DNA from: a virus
Virus record (IMG/VR): IMGVR_UViG_3300031707_000110
Span: 1-31,751 of that record
DNA: 31,751 nt
Strand: one strand, 5' to 3'
Below the pieces are notes generated by a model. The model made no database searches and was not told where the DNA came from. It saw only the letters and a list, made by a program, of their open reading frames with translations. Positions 18,562 through 26,085 of this stretch are shown in pieces. Numbering within the stretch: the first letter of the stretch is position 1; the number at the start of each line of letters is the position of its first letter. The position numbers were made by a program, and so were the translations under genes.

Positions 18562-21210
18562 ATGAAAATAACCTGTTGTAAATGCAGTAAAAAATATTCT
18601 TTTGACGAAAATCTATATGAGCCAAAAGAATTATCTTCTTTAATTCTTATCTGCCCTCATTGTAATCTTACCCACACTGTTAAATTTGATATATCTGAAC
18701 CTCTTTCAATTTCTATATTAAAAAAAGTAGTTGACTTGAAATTATCTGTTACCGAACTCGACTATATGGAATACGCAGACGACGCCAATGCACAGGCGGC
18801 GTATGTAACAAATGATACAATAGACTCCTATACTAAACTTTTGCTACATTTAGATAATAATGTTACTGATTCCGCTACTGGCAAAACAGTAACCAATAAC
18901 AATGTAACTTTTTCTAATACTGCCACACAGTTTAAGTGGGGATACTCAGGAGTATTTAATGGAACTTCTGCATACTTATCTATTCCTGACAGTGATGATT
19001 GGGCGTTTGGAACAGGAGATTTTACTATTGAGTGTTGGTTTAAAGGGGCTAGTCCCACAAATCTTGCTCTTATTTTAGGTAGAGTATCAGGAACTGGAAG
19101 TAGTTGGTCAGACTTAAATTGGGCAATGTGTATTACGGGTGCTGGAAAATGCTTAATAGATATTAGTAATAACGGAAGCAGTACTGGGGCAATAGAAATT
19201 ACTTCTTCTACTTCAATTAACGATGATGTGTGGCATCATCTTGCTTGTGTAAGGTATGGTGATAGATTTGATTTATATGTTGATGGAATATCTGAAGCCA
19301 ATGGTACTTCAGCTCTTACTGTTTTAGATGATAATAGAACTGTTTTAATAGGAACAGGATATAATACTGGTGAATTTATTACTGGTAAGGTTGATGAAGT
19401 TCGTGTATCTAAAGGTATAGCTCGCTGGATTTCAAATTTTACTCCGCCAGTTTTTGCTTATCCTAACTATTTGCAATGTGGTTCCGAAGCCACAATCAAA
19501 ACTCAAGGTTCATATTCATTAAAAGGAGTGGCGGCGATAACGGATAGCCTCAATAAAACCCTTACCCACACAGTTTCACCAACGATAGATTTAAGTAATA
19601 AAAATACTTGGGTATTTGATATTCGTGCTTCTCGGACAGGAAGTAATATCAAAGTTGGGTTGCATGATAGTGGAGGCACTACTACTGAAGTAACTCCGAA
19701 TATAACTGTTGCTGGCGAATTTTTGCATGTTCAAGCAGACATATCAGGTGTTGCGAATGCTAATAAAGATGCGATAGATTCAATAATTATAACACAGGTA
19801 AATGCCGATAGTGATACAACTTATTATATAGATAATATGTATGCGACTACGGATGCTAGTTCATCTTCGTCGTCAAGCAGTTCAAGTAGCTCAAGTAGTT
19901 CAAGTTTATCTAGCAGTTCCAGTTCTTCCAGCTCTTCCAGTAGTTCATTCAGTTCAAGCAGTTCTAGCTCTTCCAATTCTTCCAGCAGTTCATTCAGCTC
20001 AAGCAGTTCTAGCTCTTCCAATTCTTCCAGCAGTTCATTCAGCTCAAGCAGTTCTAGCTCTTCCAATTCTTCCAGCAGTTCATTCAGTTCAAGCAGTTCT
20101 AGTTCTTCTAGTTCTTCCAGTTCATCAAGCAGTTCATTCAGTTCAAGCAGTTCCAGCTCTTCTAGTTCTTCAAGCAGTTCATTCAGTTCAAGCAGTTCTA
20201 GCTCTTCCAGCTCTTCCAGCAGTTCATTCAGATCAAGCAGTTCTAGCTCTTCTAGTTCTTCCAGCAGTTCATTCAGTTCAAGCAGTTCTAGCTCTTCCAG
20301 CTCTTCCAGCAGTTCATTCAGTTCAAGCAGTTCTAGCTCTTCTAGTTCTTCCAGCAGTTCATTCAGTTCAAGCAGTTCTAGCTCTTCTAGTTCTTCCAGC
20401 AGTTCATTCAGCTCAAGCAGTTCTAGCTCTTCTAGTTCTTCCAGCAGTTCATTCAGCTCAAGTAGTTCCAGCTCTTCAAGTAGCTCAAGCAGTTCATTCA
20501 GTTCAAGCAGTTCCAGTTCTTCAAGTAGCTCAAGCAGTTCATTCAGTTCAAGCAGTTCCAGTTCTTCAAATAGCTCAAGCAGTTCATTCAGCTCAAGCAG
20601 TTCCAGTTCTTCCAGTTCTTCCAGCAGTTCATTCAGCTCAAGCAGTTCTAGTTCTTCTAGTTCTTCCAGCAGTTCATTCAGTTCAAGCAGTTCCAGTTCT
20701 TCTAGTTCTTCCAGCAGTTCATTCAGTTCAAGCAGTTCCAGCTCTTCCAGCTCTTCAAGCAGTTCATTCAGTTCAAGCAGTTCCAGCTCTTCCAGCTCAT
20801 CAAGCAGTTCATTCAGTTCAAGCAGTTCCAGCTCTTCCAGTTCTTCAAGCAGTTCATTTAGTTCAAGCAGTTCCAGTTCTTCTAGTTCATCAAGCAGTTC
20901 ATTCAGCTCAAGCAGTTCAAGCAGTTCTAGTTCTTCAAGCAGCTCAAGCAGCTCAAGCAGTTCTAGTTCTTCAAGCAGTTCTAGCTCATCAAGTTCTTCA
21001 AGTAGTTCTAGTTCTTCAAGCAGCTCAAGTAGTTCCAGTTCTTCCAACTCTTCAAGTAGTTCAAGTAGCTCAAGCAGTTCCAATTCTTCCAGCTCTTCAA
21101 GTAGTTCTAGTTCAGCTTCATCATTACCTCATAAAGTTGAATTTAAAGACGATACTTATGATTATAAGTTTAAAGACGATACTTATGATTATAAATTTAA
21201 AGAGCATTAA
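18562..21210 (+). CDS. Zinc ribbon - LamG - beta domain - serine-rich repeat protein, 882 aa
   Basis: The ATG at 18562 follows GAAGGATATAAG; an upstream TTG at 18535 falls in the terminator stem and is rejected. Residues 1-40 are a zinc ribbon (CCKCSKKYSF, LICPHCNLTH). Residues about 90-300 are a LamG/concanavalin-like jelly roll (YSGVFNGTSAYLSIPD, DFTIECWFKG, WHHLACVRYGDRFDLYVDGI, GKVDEVRVSKGIARW). A second beta domain follows to about 430. Residues 433-855 are almost entirely Ser, with a Phe every 15 residues. The end has two FKDDTYDYK repeats. No signal peptide. It is probably a virion surface or tail-fibre-like protein that binds carbohydrate; the Ser tract is a good glycosylation target. 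Confidence 0.8.
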   Translation: MKITCCKCSKKYSFDENLYEPKELSSLILICPHCNLTHTVKFDISEPLSISILKKVVDLKLSVTELDYMEYADDANAQAAYVTNDTIDSYTKLLLHLDNNVTDSATGKTVTNNNVTFSNTATQFKWGYSGVFNGTSAYLSIPDSDDWAFGTGDFTIECWFKGASPTNLALILGRVSGTGSSWSDLNWAMCITGAGKCLIDISNNGSSTGAIEITSSTSINDDVWHHLACVRYGDRFDLYVDGISEANGTSALTVLDDNRTVLIGTGYNTGEFITGKVDEVRVSKGIARWISNFTPPVFAYPNYLQCGSEATIKTQGSYSLKGVAAITDSLNKTLTHTVSPTIDLSNKNTWVFDIRASRTGSNIKVGLHDSGGTTTEVTPNITVAGEFLHVQADISGVANANKDAIDSIIITQVNADSDTTYYIDNMYATTDASSSSSSSSSSSSSSSSLSSSSSSSSSSSSSFSSSSSSSSNSSSSSFSSSSSSSSNSSSSSFSSSSSSSSNSSSSSFSSSSSSSSSSSSSSSSSFSSSSSSSSSSSSSSFSSSSSSSSSSSSSSFRSSSSSSSSSSSSSFSSSSSSSSSSSSSSFSSSSSSSSSSSSSSFSSSSSSSSSSSSSSFSSSSSSSSSSSSSSFSSSSSSSSSSSSSSFSSSSSSSSSSSSSSFSSSSSSSSNSSSSSFSSSSSSSSSSSSSSFSSSSSSSSSSSSSSFSSSSSSSSSSSSSSFSSSSSSSSSSSSSSFSSSSSSSSSSSSSSFSSSSSSSSSSSSSSFSSSSSSSSSSSSSSFSSSSSSSSSSSSSSSSSSSSSSSSSSSSSSSSSSSSSSSSSSSSSSSNSSSSSSSSSSSNSSSSSSSSSSASSLPHKVEFKDDTYDYKFKDDTYDYKFKEH
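19948..20946 (+). repeat. About 21 tandem 45-bp units coding for Phe plus 14 Ser
   Basis: Phe codons (TTC, once TTT) mark units from 19948 to 20902; all but one interval are 45 nt and one is 54 nt. Ser codons AGT, AGC, TCA, TCT and TCC are mixed, so neighbouring units are similar but not identical in DNA while the protein is conserved. Early units carry one Asn; one unit begins Phe-Arg. Confidence 0.9.
21142..21195 (+). repeat. Two 27-bp repeats coding for FKDDTYDYK
   Basis: The units at 21142-21168 and 21169-21195 differ by one base and encode the same nine residues, followed by a partial FKEH. They form the acidic C-terminal tip of the Ser-rich protein. Confidence 0.9.
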
Positions 21211-21221
21211 GGAGGTCAACG

Positions 21222-21527
21222 ATGCCCAATGTGAAACATGAATACTACGTTGCTGACGATGTAACCTTTCGGGGTTCATTTGAAATTGACGGCGTAGCAC
21301 AGACGCCAGACGCAGGATCTGCTAAAGTGCAGATATGGAAAGTAGGTTCCACTACGGCGGTATTGACTGAAACCGCCGCGACTATAGCGACTACGCAGAT
21401 ATATTATAAATATACGCCTTTAGTTGTAGGCACATTTACATTATTCTTTTATGCCACATTTAATTCTGGCATGGATAAGAGGACAGGAGTGATTGAGTTT
21501 TTGGTCAAAAAGAAAGAGGCGCATTAA
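21222..21527 (+). CDS. Ig/BppU-like beta-sandwich protein, 101 aa
   Basis: ATG at 21222 follows AAGGAGGTCAACG. The sequence VADDVTFRGSFEIDGVAQTP, then KVQIWKVGSTTAVLTETAA, YKYTPLVVGTFTLFFYATF is a classic beta-sandwich with a V-G-x-Y/F-T-x-x-F ending, as in phage baseplate/fibre-associated Ig-like domains. It is probably a virion decoration or tail accessory protein. It lies between the Ser-rich protein and the terminase block. Confidence 0.65.
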   Translation: MPNVKHEYYVADDVTFRGSFEIDGVAQTPDAGSAKVQIWKVGSTTAVLTETAATIATTQIYYKYTPLVVGTFTLFFYATFNSGMDKRTGVIEFLVKKKEAH

Positions 21528-22126
21528 TGGTTAATGAACGTTCGTTAGCAAATTTAAGAGGCCCTAAACCAAAAAAAGAAGGATATGGCTACCGGTATTG
21601 CATGCCACAGGAAAAAATTGATGAGTTGTTTACATATCTGGCTGAAGGCATATCTTTGAAACAGGCCGCTAAAAAAGCCAAAATGTGTTTTGAAACAGCA
21701 AGAAAATATTTTAGAAGAGGTGATGAGAAGCGTGGAATTAAGCCGCTTCAATGGCGTTTGACTATCTTTCAAGACAAGATTTCTGAAAAATATAATGTCC
21801 TTTTGGTTGAACGCCGGGCAGAAATGGTGGATATTCTTCGCACAAGCATAAATAGCATAAAAGAGAAGATTAAAGAAAAACAATGTAAGTTCTGTGAAGG
21901 CACAGGAATACAGACTGGTAAAGACGAGATAAAAATAGCCTGTCCGGTATGTAAGGGCGAAGGAAAAATTATGGGTTCATTGATGGATAAATCATCTTTA
22001 AGAGATTTGGATAGGTTGATCCGCCTTGAGGTATTTCTATTGGGCGGAGTTACGCAAAAAGAAAAAGAAAGAAAAATGTTAAGCGCGGAGGAGATAGCTG
22101 GTGGAGACAATAACGAAAACTCTTGA
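21527..22126 (+). CDS. Putative small terminase subunit with zinc knuckles, 199 aa
   Basis: The ATG shares a base with the previous TAA. Residues about 40-66 (FTYLAEGISLKQAAKKAKMC, then FETARKYFRRG) form a helix-turn-helix. Residues about 120-145 contain CKFCEGTGIQ and CPVCKGEGKI, a DnaJ-type zinc site not typical of small terminases. A C-terminal acidic/helical part follows. Its position immediately before TerL, overlapping by 26 nt, is the main reason for the call; a small terminase recognises the packaging site and hands DNA to TerL. Confidence 0.65.
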   Translation: MVNERSLANLRGPKPKKEGYGYRYCMPQEKIDELFTYLAEGISLKQAAKKAKMCFETARKYFRRGDEKRGIKPLQWRLTIFQDKISEKYNVLLVERRAEMVDILRTSINSIKEKIKEKQCKFCEGTGIQTGKDEIKIACPVCKGEGKIMGSLMDKSSLRDLDRLIRLEVFLLGGVTQKEKERKMLSAEEIAGGDNNENS

Positions 22127-23684
22127 AAGAATAGACTGGCAGAAGGAAATAGACAGCCGCGACCCGGTTGACGCGAAGAAGTGGCAGATTAAGGAATACC
22201 GGCGCTGCGTTGAGGATAAAATCTATTGGTTCAATAACTATGTCTGGACAATAGATACGCGTAGGACTCCGTCAATTATTCCTTTTGTATTATGGCCTAA
22301 ACAGATAGAATTGGTTAAAGAATTAGATAAATATCAAGATTTATTCATTGATAAGGCCAGAGATCTCGGCATTTCTTGGACAGTTATGGGCTGGGAATTG
22401 CATCAGAATTTATATACAAAGGGTTTTACTGCTTTAAATCTTTCAAGAAAAGAGTCGGAAGTGCAAGATTCCGGAAATACTTTCCATGCCTTGCACGGCC
22501 GGATATTATTTATGTATTCAAGGCTTCCACCATTCTTGAAGCCGCGGATACACAATCCGTTCCTTATTTTTGCGGTGCCTTCAATGAATTCAGTAACTAA
22601 AGGAGAGTCTGCAAACCCTAACGCCGGAAGAGATACGCAGTATAAATTTATCTTTGTTGATGAAGCGGCGCATATCGAGTGCCTTGATGAGATGTGGAAG
22701 GGTTTAAGAAACGCCTCCAACGCAATATGCCTTAATTCAACTCCGCCAACAGAGAGTGTTAATAATAAGTTCGCGGAAATTAAAGAGATGCCTAATTCCG
22801 GTTTTGCCAAGATGCGTTTTGAATGGACTGATAACCCGCTGCATGACGAGGCATGGTTTGCCAAAAAGACCGCTTCCATGACAGAGCAAGAAATATCACA
22901 GGAGTTATTAGTGCAATATGACAAGGCAAAGATCAACCGTTCTTATCCTGAATATGATGATGGGATACATCTCTTAGGGCATAAGGTATATCTTAATCCG
23001 AAATCAAAATTATACTGTTTTATGGATTTTGGGTTGGGGGGCGAAGTATTTACTTTCGCTCAAAAGGATTTTGAGGATAGATTATTTGCTATATATTATA
23101 AAATATTCTTTAATAAATTAACTCCTGAATTATATCTTGAGTTTATTAAATGTCTTGATGCTTTAGGTTATACCGGGCAGATAAGCGACATAGTATATAT
23201 AGGAGACAAGTCCGGCAACAAAAGAAGCCGTATTACCAATACGAGTGTGATAGAGGATTATAAAAAAGTTTCTAACGGCCAAATAGATATACATACACGA
23301 GAACTTACTAACGATGAAAAGATGAAATGCGTCAAAACATGCCTTAAAAAATATATCAACGGCCGGCCGCAGTTCAATATTTCAAACGAGCCGACTTGCT
23401 TGGAATTGGCAAAGTGTATGAAAAATGTTACGCTTAATAAAACAGGGCAAGACCATATAGACAATAAATATACCCACGCGGTTAACGCTATTGAATATGG
23501 CATAAACTATTTATTTCCTAAAACTAAAGCCGCCGGCATAGTTGTAGGGATAGACCCGGGGCAAGAAATAAAAGATAATAATGGCAAGATAATCAGGACA
23601 GTTGAGCCGGTAATGACCAGAGGCGCTTCTGTAGCTTCAGTTATAAATAGATACAGAACAGAACGAAGAGGAATAATTGGTTAG
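22101..23684 (+). CDS. terL: Terminase large subunit, 527 aa
   Basis: GTG at 22101 follows GGAGGAGATAGCTG inside the small-subunit gene. The ATPase part has a Walker A variant, DKARDLGISWT (84-94), with the adenine-side Q motif near PKQIELV, and Walker B FIFVDEAAHI (184-192) with Asp187/Glu188. The nuclease part has CFMDFG (Asp309), IVYIGDKSGNK (Asp369) and a final HAVNAIEYGINYL, the metal-binding Asp/His pattern of RNase H-like terminase nucleases. It pumps DNA into the procapsid and cuts it. Length is normal. The short C-terminal tail is specific. Confidence 0.95.
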   Translation: METITKTLERIDWQKEIDSRDPVDAKKWQIKEYRRCVEDKIYWFNNYVWTIDTRRTPSIIPFVLWPKQIELVKELDKYQDLFIDKARDLGISWTVMGWELHQNLYTKGFTALNLSRKESEVQDSGNTFHALHGRILFMYSRLPPFLKPRIHNPFLIFAVPSMNSVTKGESANPNAGRDTQYKFIFVDEAAHIECLDEMWKGLRNASNAICLNSTPPTESVNNKFAEIKEMPNSGFAKMRFEWTDNPLHDEAWFAKKTASMTEQEISQELLVQYDKAKINRSYPEYDDGIHLLGHKVYLNPKSKLYCFMDFGLGGEVFTFAQKDFEDRLFAIYYKIFFNKLTPELYLEFIKCLDALGYTGQISDIVYIGDKSGNKRSRITNTSVIEDYKKVSNGQIDIHTRELTNDEKMKCVKTCLKKYINGRPQFNISNEPTCLELAKCMKNVTLNKTGQDHIDNKYTHAVNAIEYGINYLFPKTKAAGIVVGIDPGQEIKDNNGKIIRTVEPVMTRGASVASVINRYRTERRGIIG

Positions 23685-23703
23685 CTAAAAAAGGAGAGTT
23701 AAG

Positions 23704-26085
23704 ATGAAAAAGACTAAAATAACAAAAGAACCATCCGAAGTAATTCTAAATTTCAATGAGAGACAGAAACGATCTGTTGAAATTCAGCGTAGATTAGCTG
23801 AAGCATATCCGATGATAGGCGGTTCAGGTGAAGACTCATTGTGGCGTTCCTTGACTACTAATCAGGATAGAGATCTTAATCTGCTTACACAGCGCAGGAT
23901 GCAGGATATCGCATTTTATTTATATGACAGCAACCCTATGGCTGGAAGGATTATTGAAATTATTGAAGATTTTGTTATCGGCGATGGTTTCAGTTATACA
24001 GCACAAGACCCTGATGTCAAAGAAGTATTGGATAACTTTTGGGAAGACCCGGATAATAATTTAGATGAAGAAATGAATGTCAATGTTGTAGAGTTATTTC
24101 TTTTCGGGGAGCTCTGTTTGCCAGTTTGGGTCAATTCTGCTAACGGCGCTGTAAAGTTAGGATATATAGACCCTAAAACAATACTAAAAATTAAAAAAGC
24201 TCCTAATAATCCTAAAATAAATCAAAAATTAATTTGGAGAAAGCCCAGCGGCTCGGTAGAAAGAGAAATAAATATTATCAATGTTGATAAAGCATTAAAG
24301 TCCAAAACTTATGGAAGATTAGTAGGGGATTGTTTCTATTTTACAATTAATAAAGTAAGTTCTGCAACGCGGGGTAGAAGTGCGCTATTAAGATTAGCCG
24401 ATTGGTTAGACGGCTATGATTCATTTCTTTTTGCCCGGTTAGAGAGAGCATTTCTTCTAAACAATTTTATCTGGGATATTCAATGTGAAGGAATGAATAA
24501 AGGAGAATTGGAAGAGTTTGTCAAAACCTTAGCCACGCCTCGTCCTGGCTCTATCAGGGCGCATAATGAAAAAATCACTTGGAAAGCAGAAACCCCAAAG
24601 TTAGAATCTGCTGACGCTTCTGATGAAGCAAGATTATTTAAACAACAGATATTAGGCGGTTCAGGATATCCAGAACATTGGTTTGGTGAAGGTTCTACAA
24701 CGACTAGAGCCTGTATGGATTCTTTAACTGAAACTCTAACAGAAAATGGGTGGAAGAAATATTGGGAAGTTTTACCTAATGAAAAAATAGCTACCTTAAA
24801 TCCAAAGAATAATCAACTTGAATATCATTTGCCAGTTCAAAAATTTGTTTATGATATAAAAAACGAAGAATTAATTTATTTTAATAATAAATTTATTGAT
24901 ATTATGGTAACTCCAGAACATAAAATGTGGACTAGAGAAAAATATGAAAAAAAATATAAAAAAATTATGGCAAAAGATTTAGAGAAAAATCAATATCATT
25001 TTCAAATGGCAGTAGATTGGATAGGTTTAGAAAAACAATATTTTAATTTACCTTCCTGTCCTACTATTGGTAGAGCAATATATCCCGAACTTACAATTCT
25101 TATGGATGATTTTCTTGAATTTTTGGGATACTTTATTTCTGAGGGTTCTTTAAGAAGAACACAATTAATTAGACATGTATATACTATTGAAATTAGTCAA
25201 AAAGATAAAAAGAAAACTCAAAAAATAAGAGAATGTTTAAATAGATTACCTTTTAAATTTTCAGAAAAAAAAGACAAGGATATTATTAATAGATTTAATT
25301 TAAATGATAAAGCATTATGGATTTGGTTATATGAAAATGTTGGGAATTTATTTTTAAATAAGAAAATTCCTTTAATTTTTAAAAATTTAGGGAAAAGACA
25401 ACTTAGAATATTATTAGATGCATTAATTTTAGGGGATGGTAGTTTGAATAGAGATAAAACTTATCCTACTTATTATTATACAGCTTCAGAAAAATTAAGA
25501 GATGATTTTCAAGAAATAGCGTTAAAGTGTGGTTTTCAAGTAAAATACATGAAAGGGAATAGATGTTGGAGATTAGCACTTTGTCAAAGAAAAGAAGCTA
25601 AAATATGGAATCCAAGTGGTATTAAAAAAGTTAAATATCAAGGAAAAGTTTATTGTTTTGAAGTTCCAAACCATCTTTTTATCACTAGAAGAAATGGGAA
25701 AATTGGGATACATTCAAATACTGCAAAAGAGATGTCGGCTCCTGTATTGAAAAGTTTAAAATCAAAACAGAAAAAAGTTAAATTTATCATTAAACGGATG
25801 TTCAATTTTGTTATTGACCAGGCGATAATTGCTGGAACTTTAACTAAAGATGTTAATAGAAATTTTAAGATAATACCTTCACCTATTGTTTCAGGAGATA
25901 GCAGTAAAGGCGCTGCTGAAGCGATGGGTGGATTAATCGGCGGCTTAGTTCAGGCTTCTGATAAAGGTTGGATAAGCGACAAGAAAGCAAAGACAGTTTT
26001 AAATGCGGTAATTAGTCAATTAGGTGTTGATATGGAAAGCGATACTGATGAAGAAAAAGTAGAAAAGGAGGAAACTATAAAATGA
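23704..26085 (+). CDS. Portal protein interrupted by an intein, 793 aa precursor
   Basis: ATG at 23704 follows AAAGGAGAGTTAAG. The N-extein (1-336) has QRRMQDIAFYLYDSNPMAGR and IIEIIEDFVIGDGF, typical of phage portal proteins, and the C-extein (673-793) continues the portal with TAKEMSAPVLKSLKSKQ. Between Ala336 and Thr673 lies a 336-residue intein. After splicing the portal would be 457 residues, a normal length, and the junction restores GSTTTRA-TAKEM, which fits the conserved TRATA region of portals. The portal forms the ring through which DNA is packaged. The C-terminus is acidic. Confidence 0.92.
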   Translation: MKKTKITKEPSEVILNFNERQKRSVEIQRRLAEAYPMIGGSGEDSLWRSLTTNQDRDLNLLTQRRMQDIAFYLYDSNPMAGRIIEIIEDFVIGDGFSYTAQDPDVKEVLDNFWEDPDNNLDEEMNVNVVELFLFGELCLPVWVNSANGAVKLGYIDPKTILKIKKAPNNPKINQKLIWRKPSGSVEREINIINVDKALKSKTYGRLVGDCFYFTINKVSSATRGRSALLRLADWLDGYDSFLFARLERAFLLNNFIWDIQCEGMNKGELEEFVKTLATPRPGSIRAHNEKITWKAETPKLESADASDEARLFKQQILGGSGYPEHWFGEGSTTTRACMDSLTETLTENGWKKYWEVLPNEKIATLNPKNNQLEYHLPVQKFVYDIKNEELIYFNNKFIDIMVTPEHKMWTREKYEKKYKKIMAKDLEKNQYHFQMAVDWIGLEKQYFNLPSCPTIGRAIYPELTILMDDFLEFLGYFISEGSLRRTQLIRHVYTIEISQKDKKKTQKIRECLNRLPFKFSEKKDKDIINRFNLNDKALWIWLYENVGNLFLNKKIPLIFKNLGKRQLRILLDALILGDGSLNRDKTYPTYYYTASEKLRDDFQEIALKCGFQVKYMKGNRCWRLALCQRKEAKIWNPSGIKKVKYQGKVYCFEVPNHLFITRRNGKIGIHSNTAKEMSAPVLKSLKSKQKKVKFIIKRMFNFVIDQAIIAGTLTKDVNRNFKIIPSPIVSGDSSKGAAEAMGGLIGGLVQASDKGWISDKKAKTVLNAVISQLGVDMESDTDEEKVEKEETIK
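24712..25719 (+). mobile_element. Intein with LAGLIDADG homing endonuclease in the portal gene
   Basis: It starts with Cys337 (CMDSLTETLTENGW, block A), has TPEH (403-406, block B), two LAGLIDADG helices, FLEFLGYFISEGSL (470-483) and LRILLDALILGDGSL (567-581), and ends YCFEVPNHLFITRRN ... GIHSN with Asn672 before Thr673. The usual final His-Asn is here His-Ser-Asn. The DNA is visibly richer in A/T runs than the flanking portal sequence, which suits independent acquisition. It should self-splice and its endonuclease would target inteinless portal genes. Confidence 0.92.

Noticed and set aside
19948-20946. CRISPR array
   Set aside because: The 45-bp repeats are contiguous, code for Ser and have no unique spacers.
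19824-21083. Long minus-strand frame of Leu-Glu repeats and a 466-codon plus-2 frame across the Ser tract
   Set aside because: Both arise because Ser codons AGN/TCN contain no stops when read out of frame or in reverse. Neither has a ribosome binding site, and the Ser frame has clear domains on both sides.
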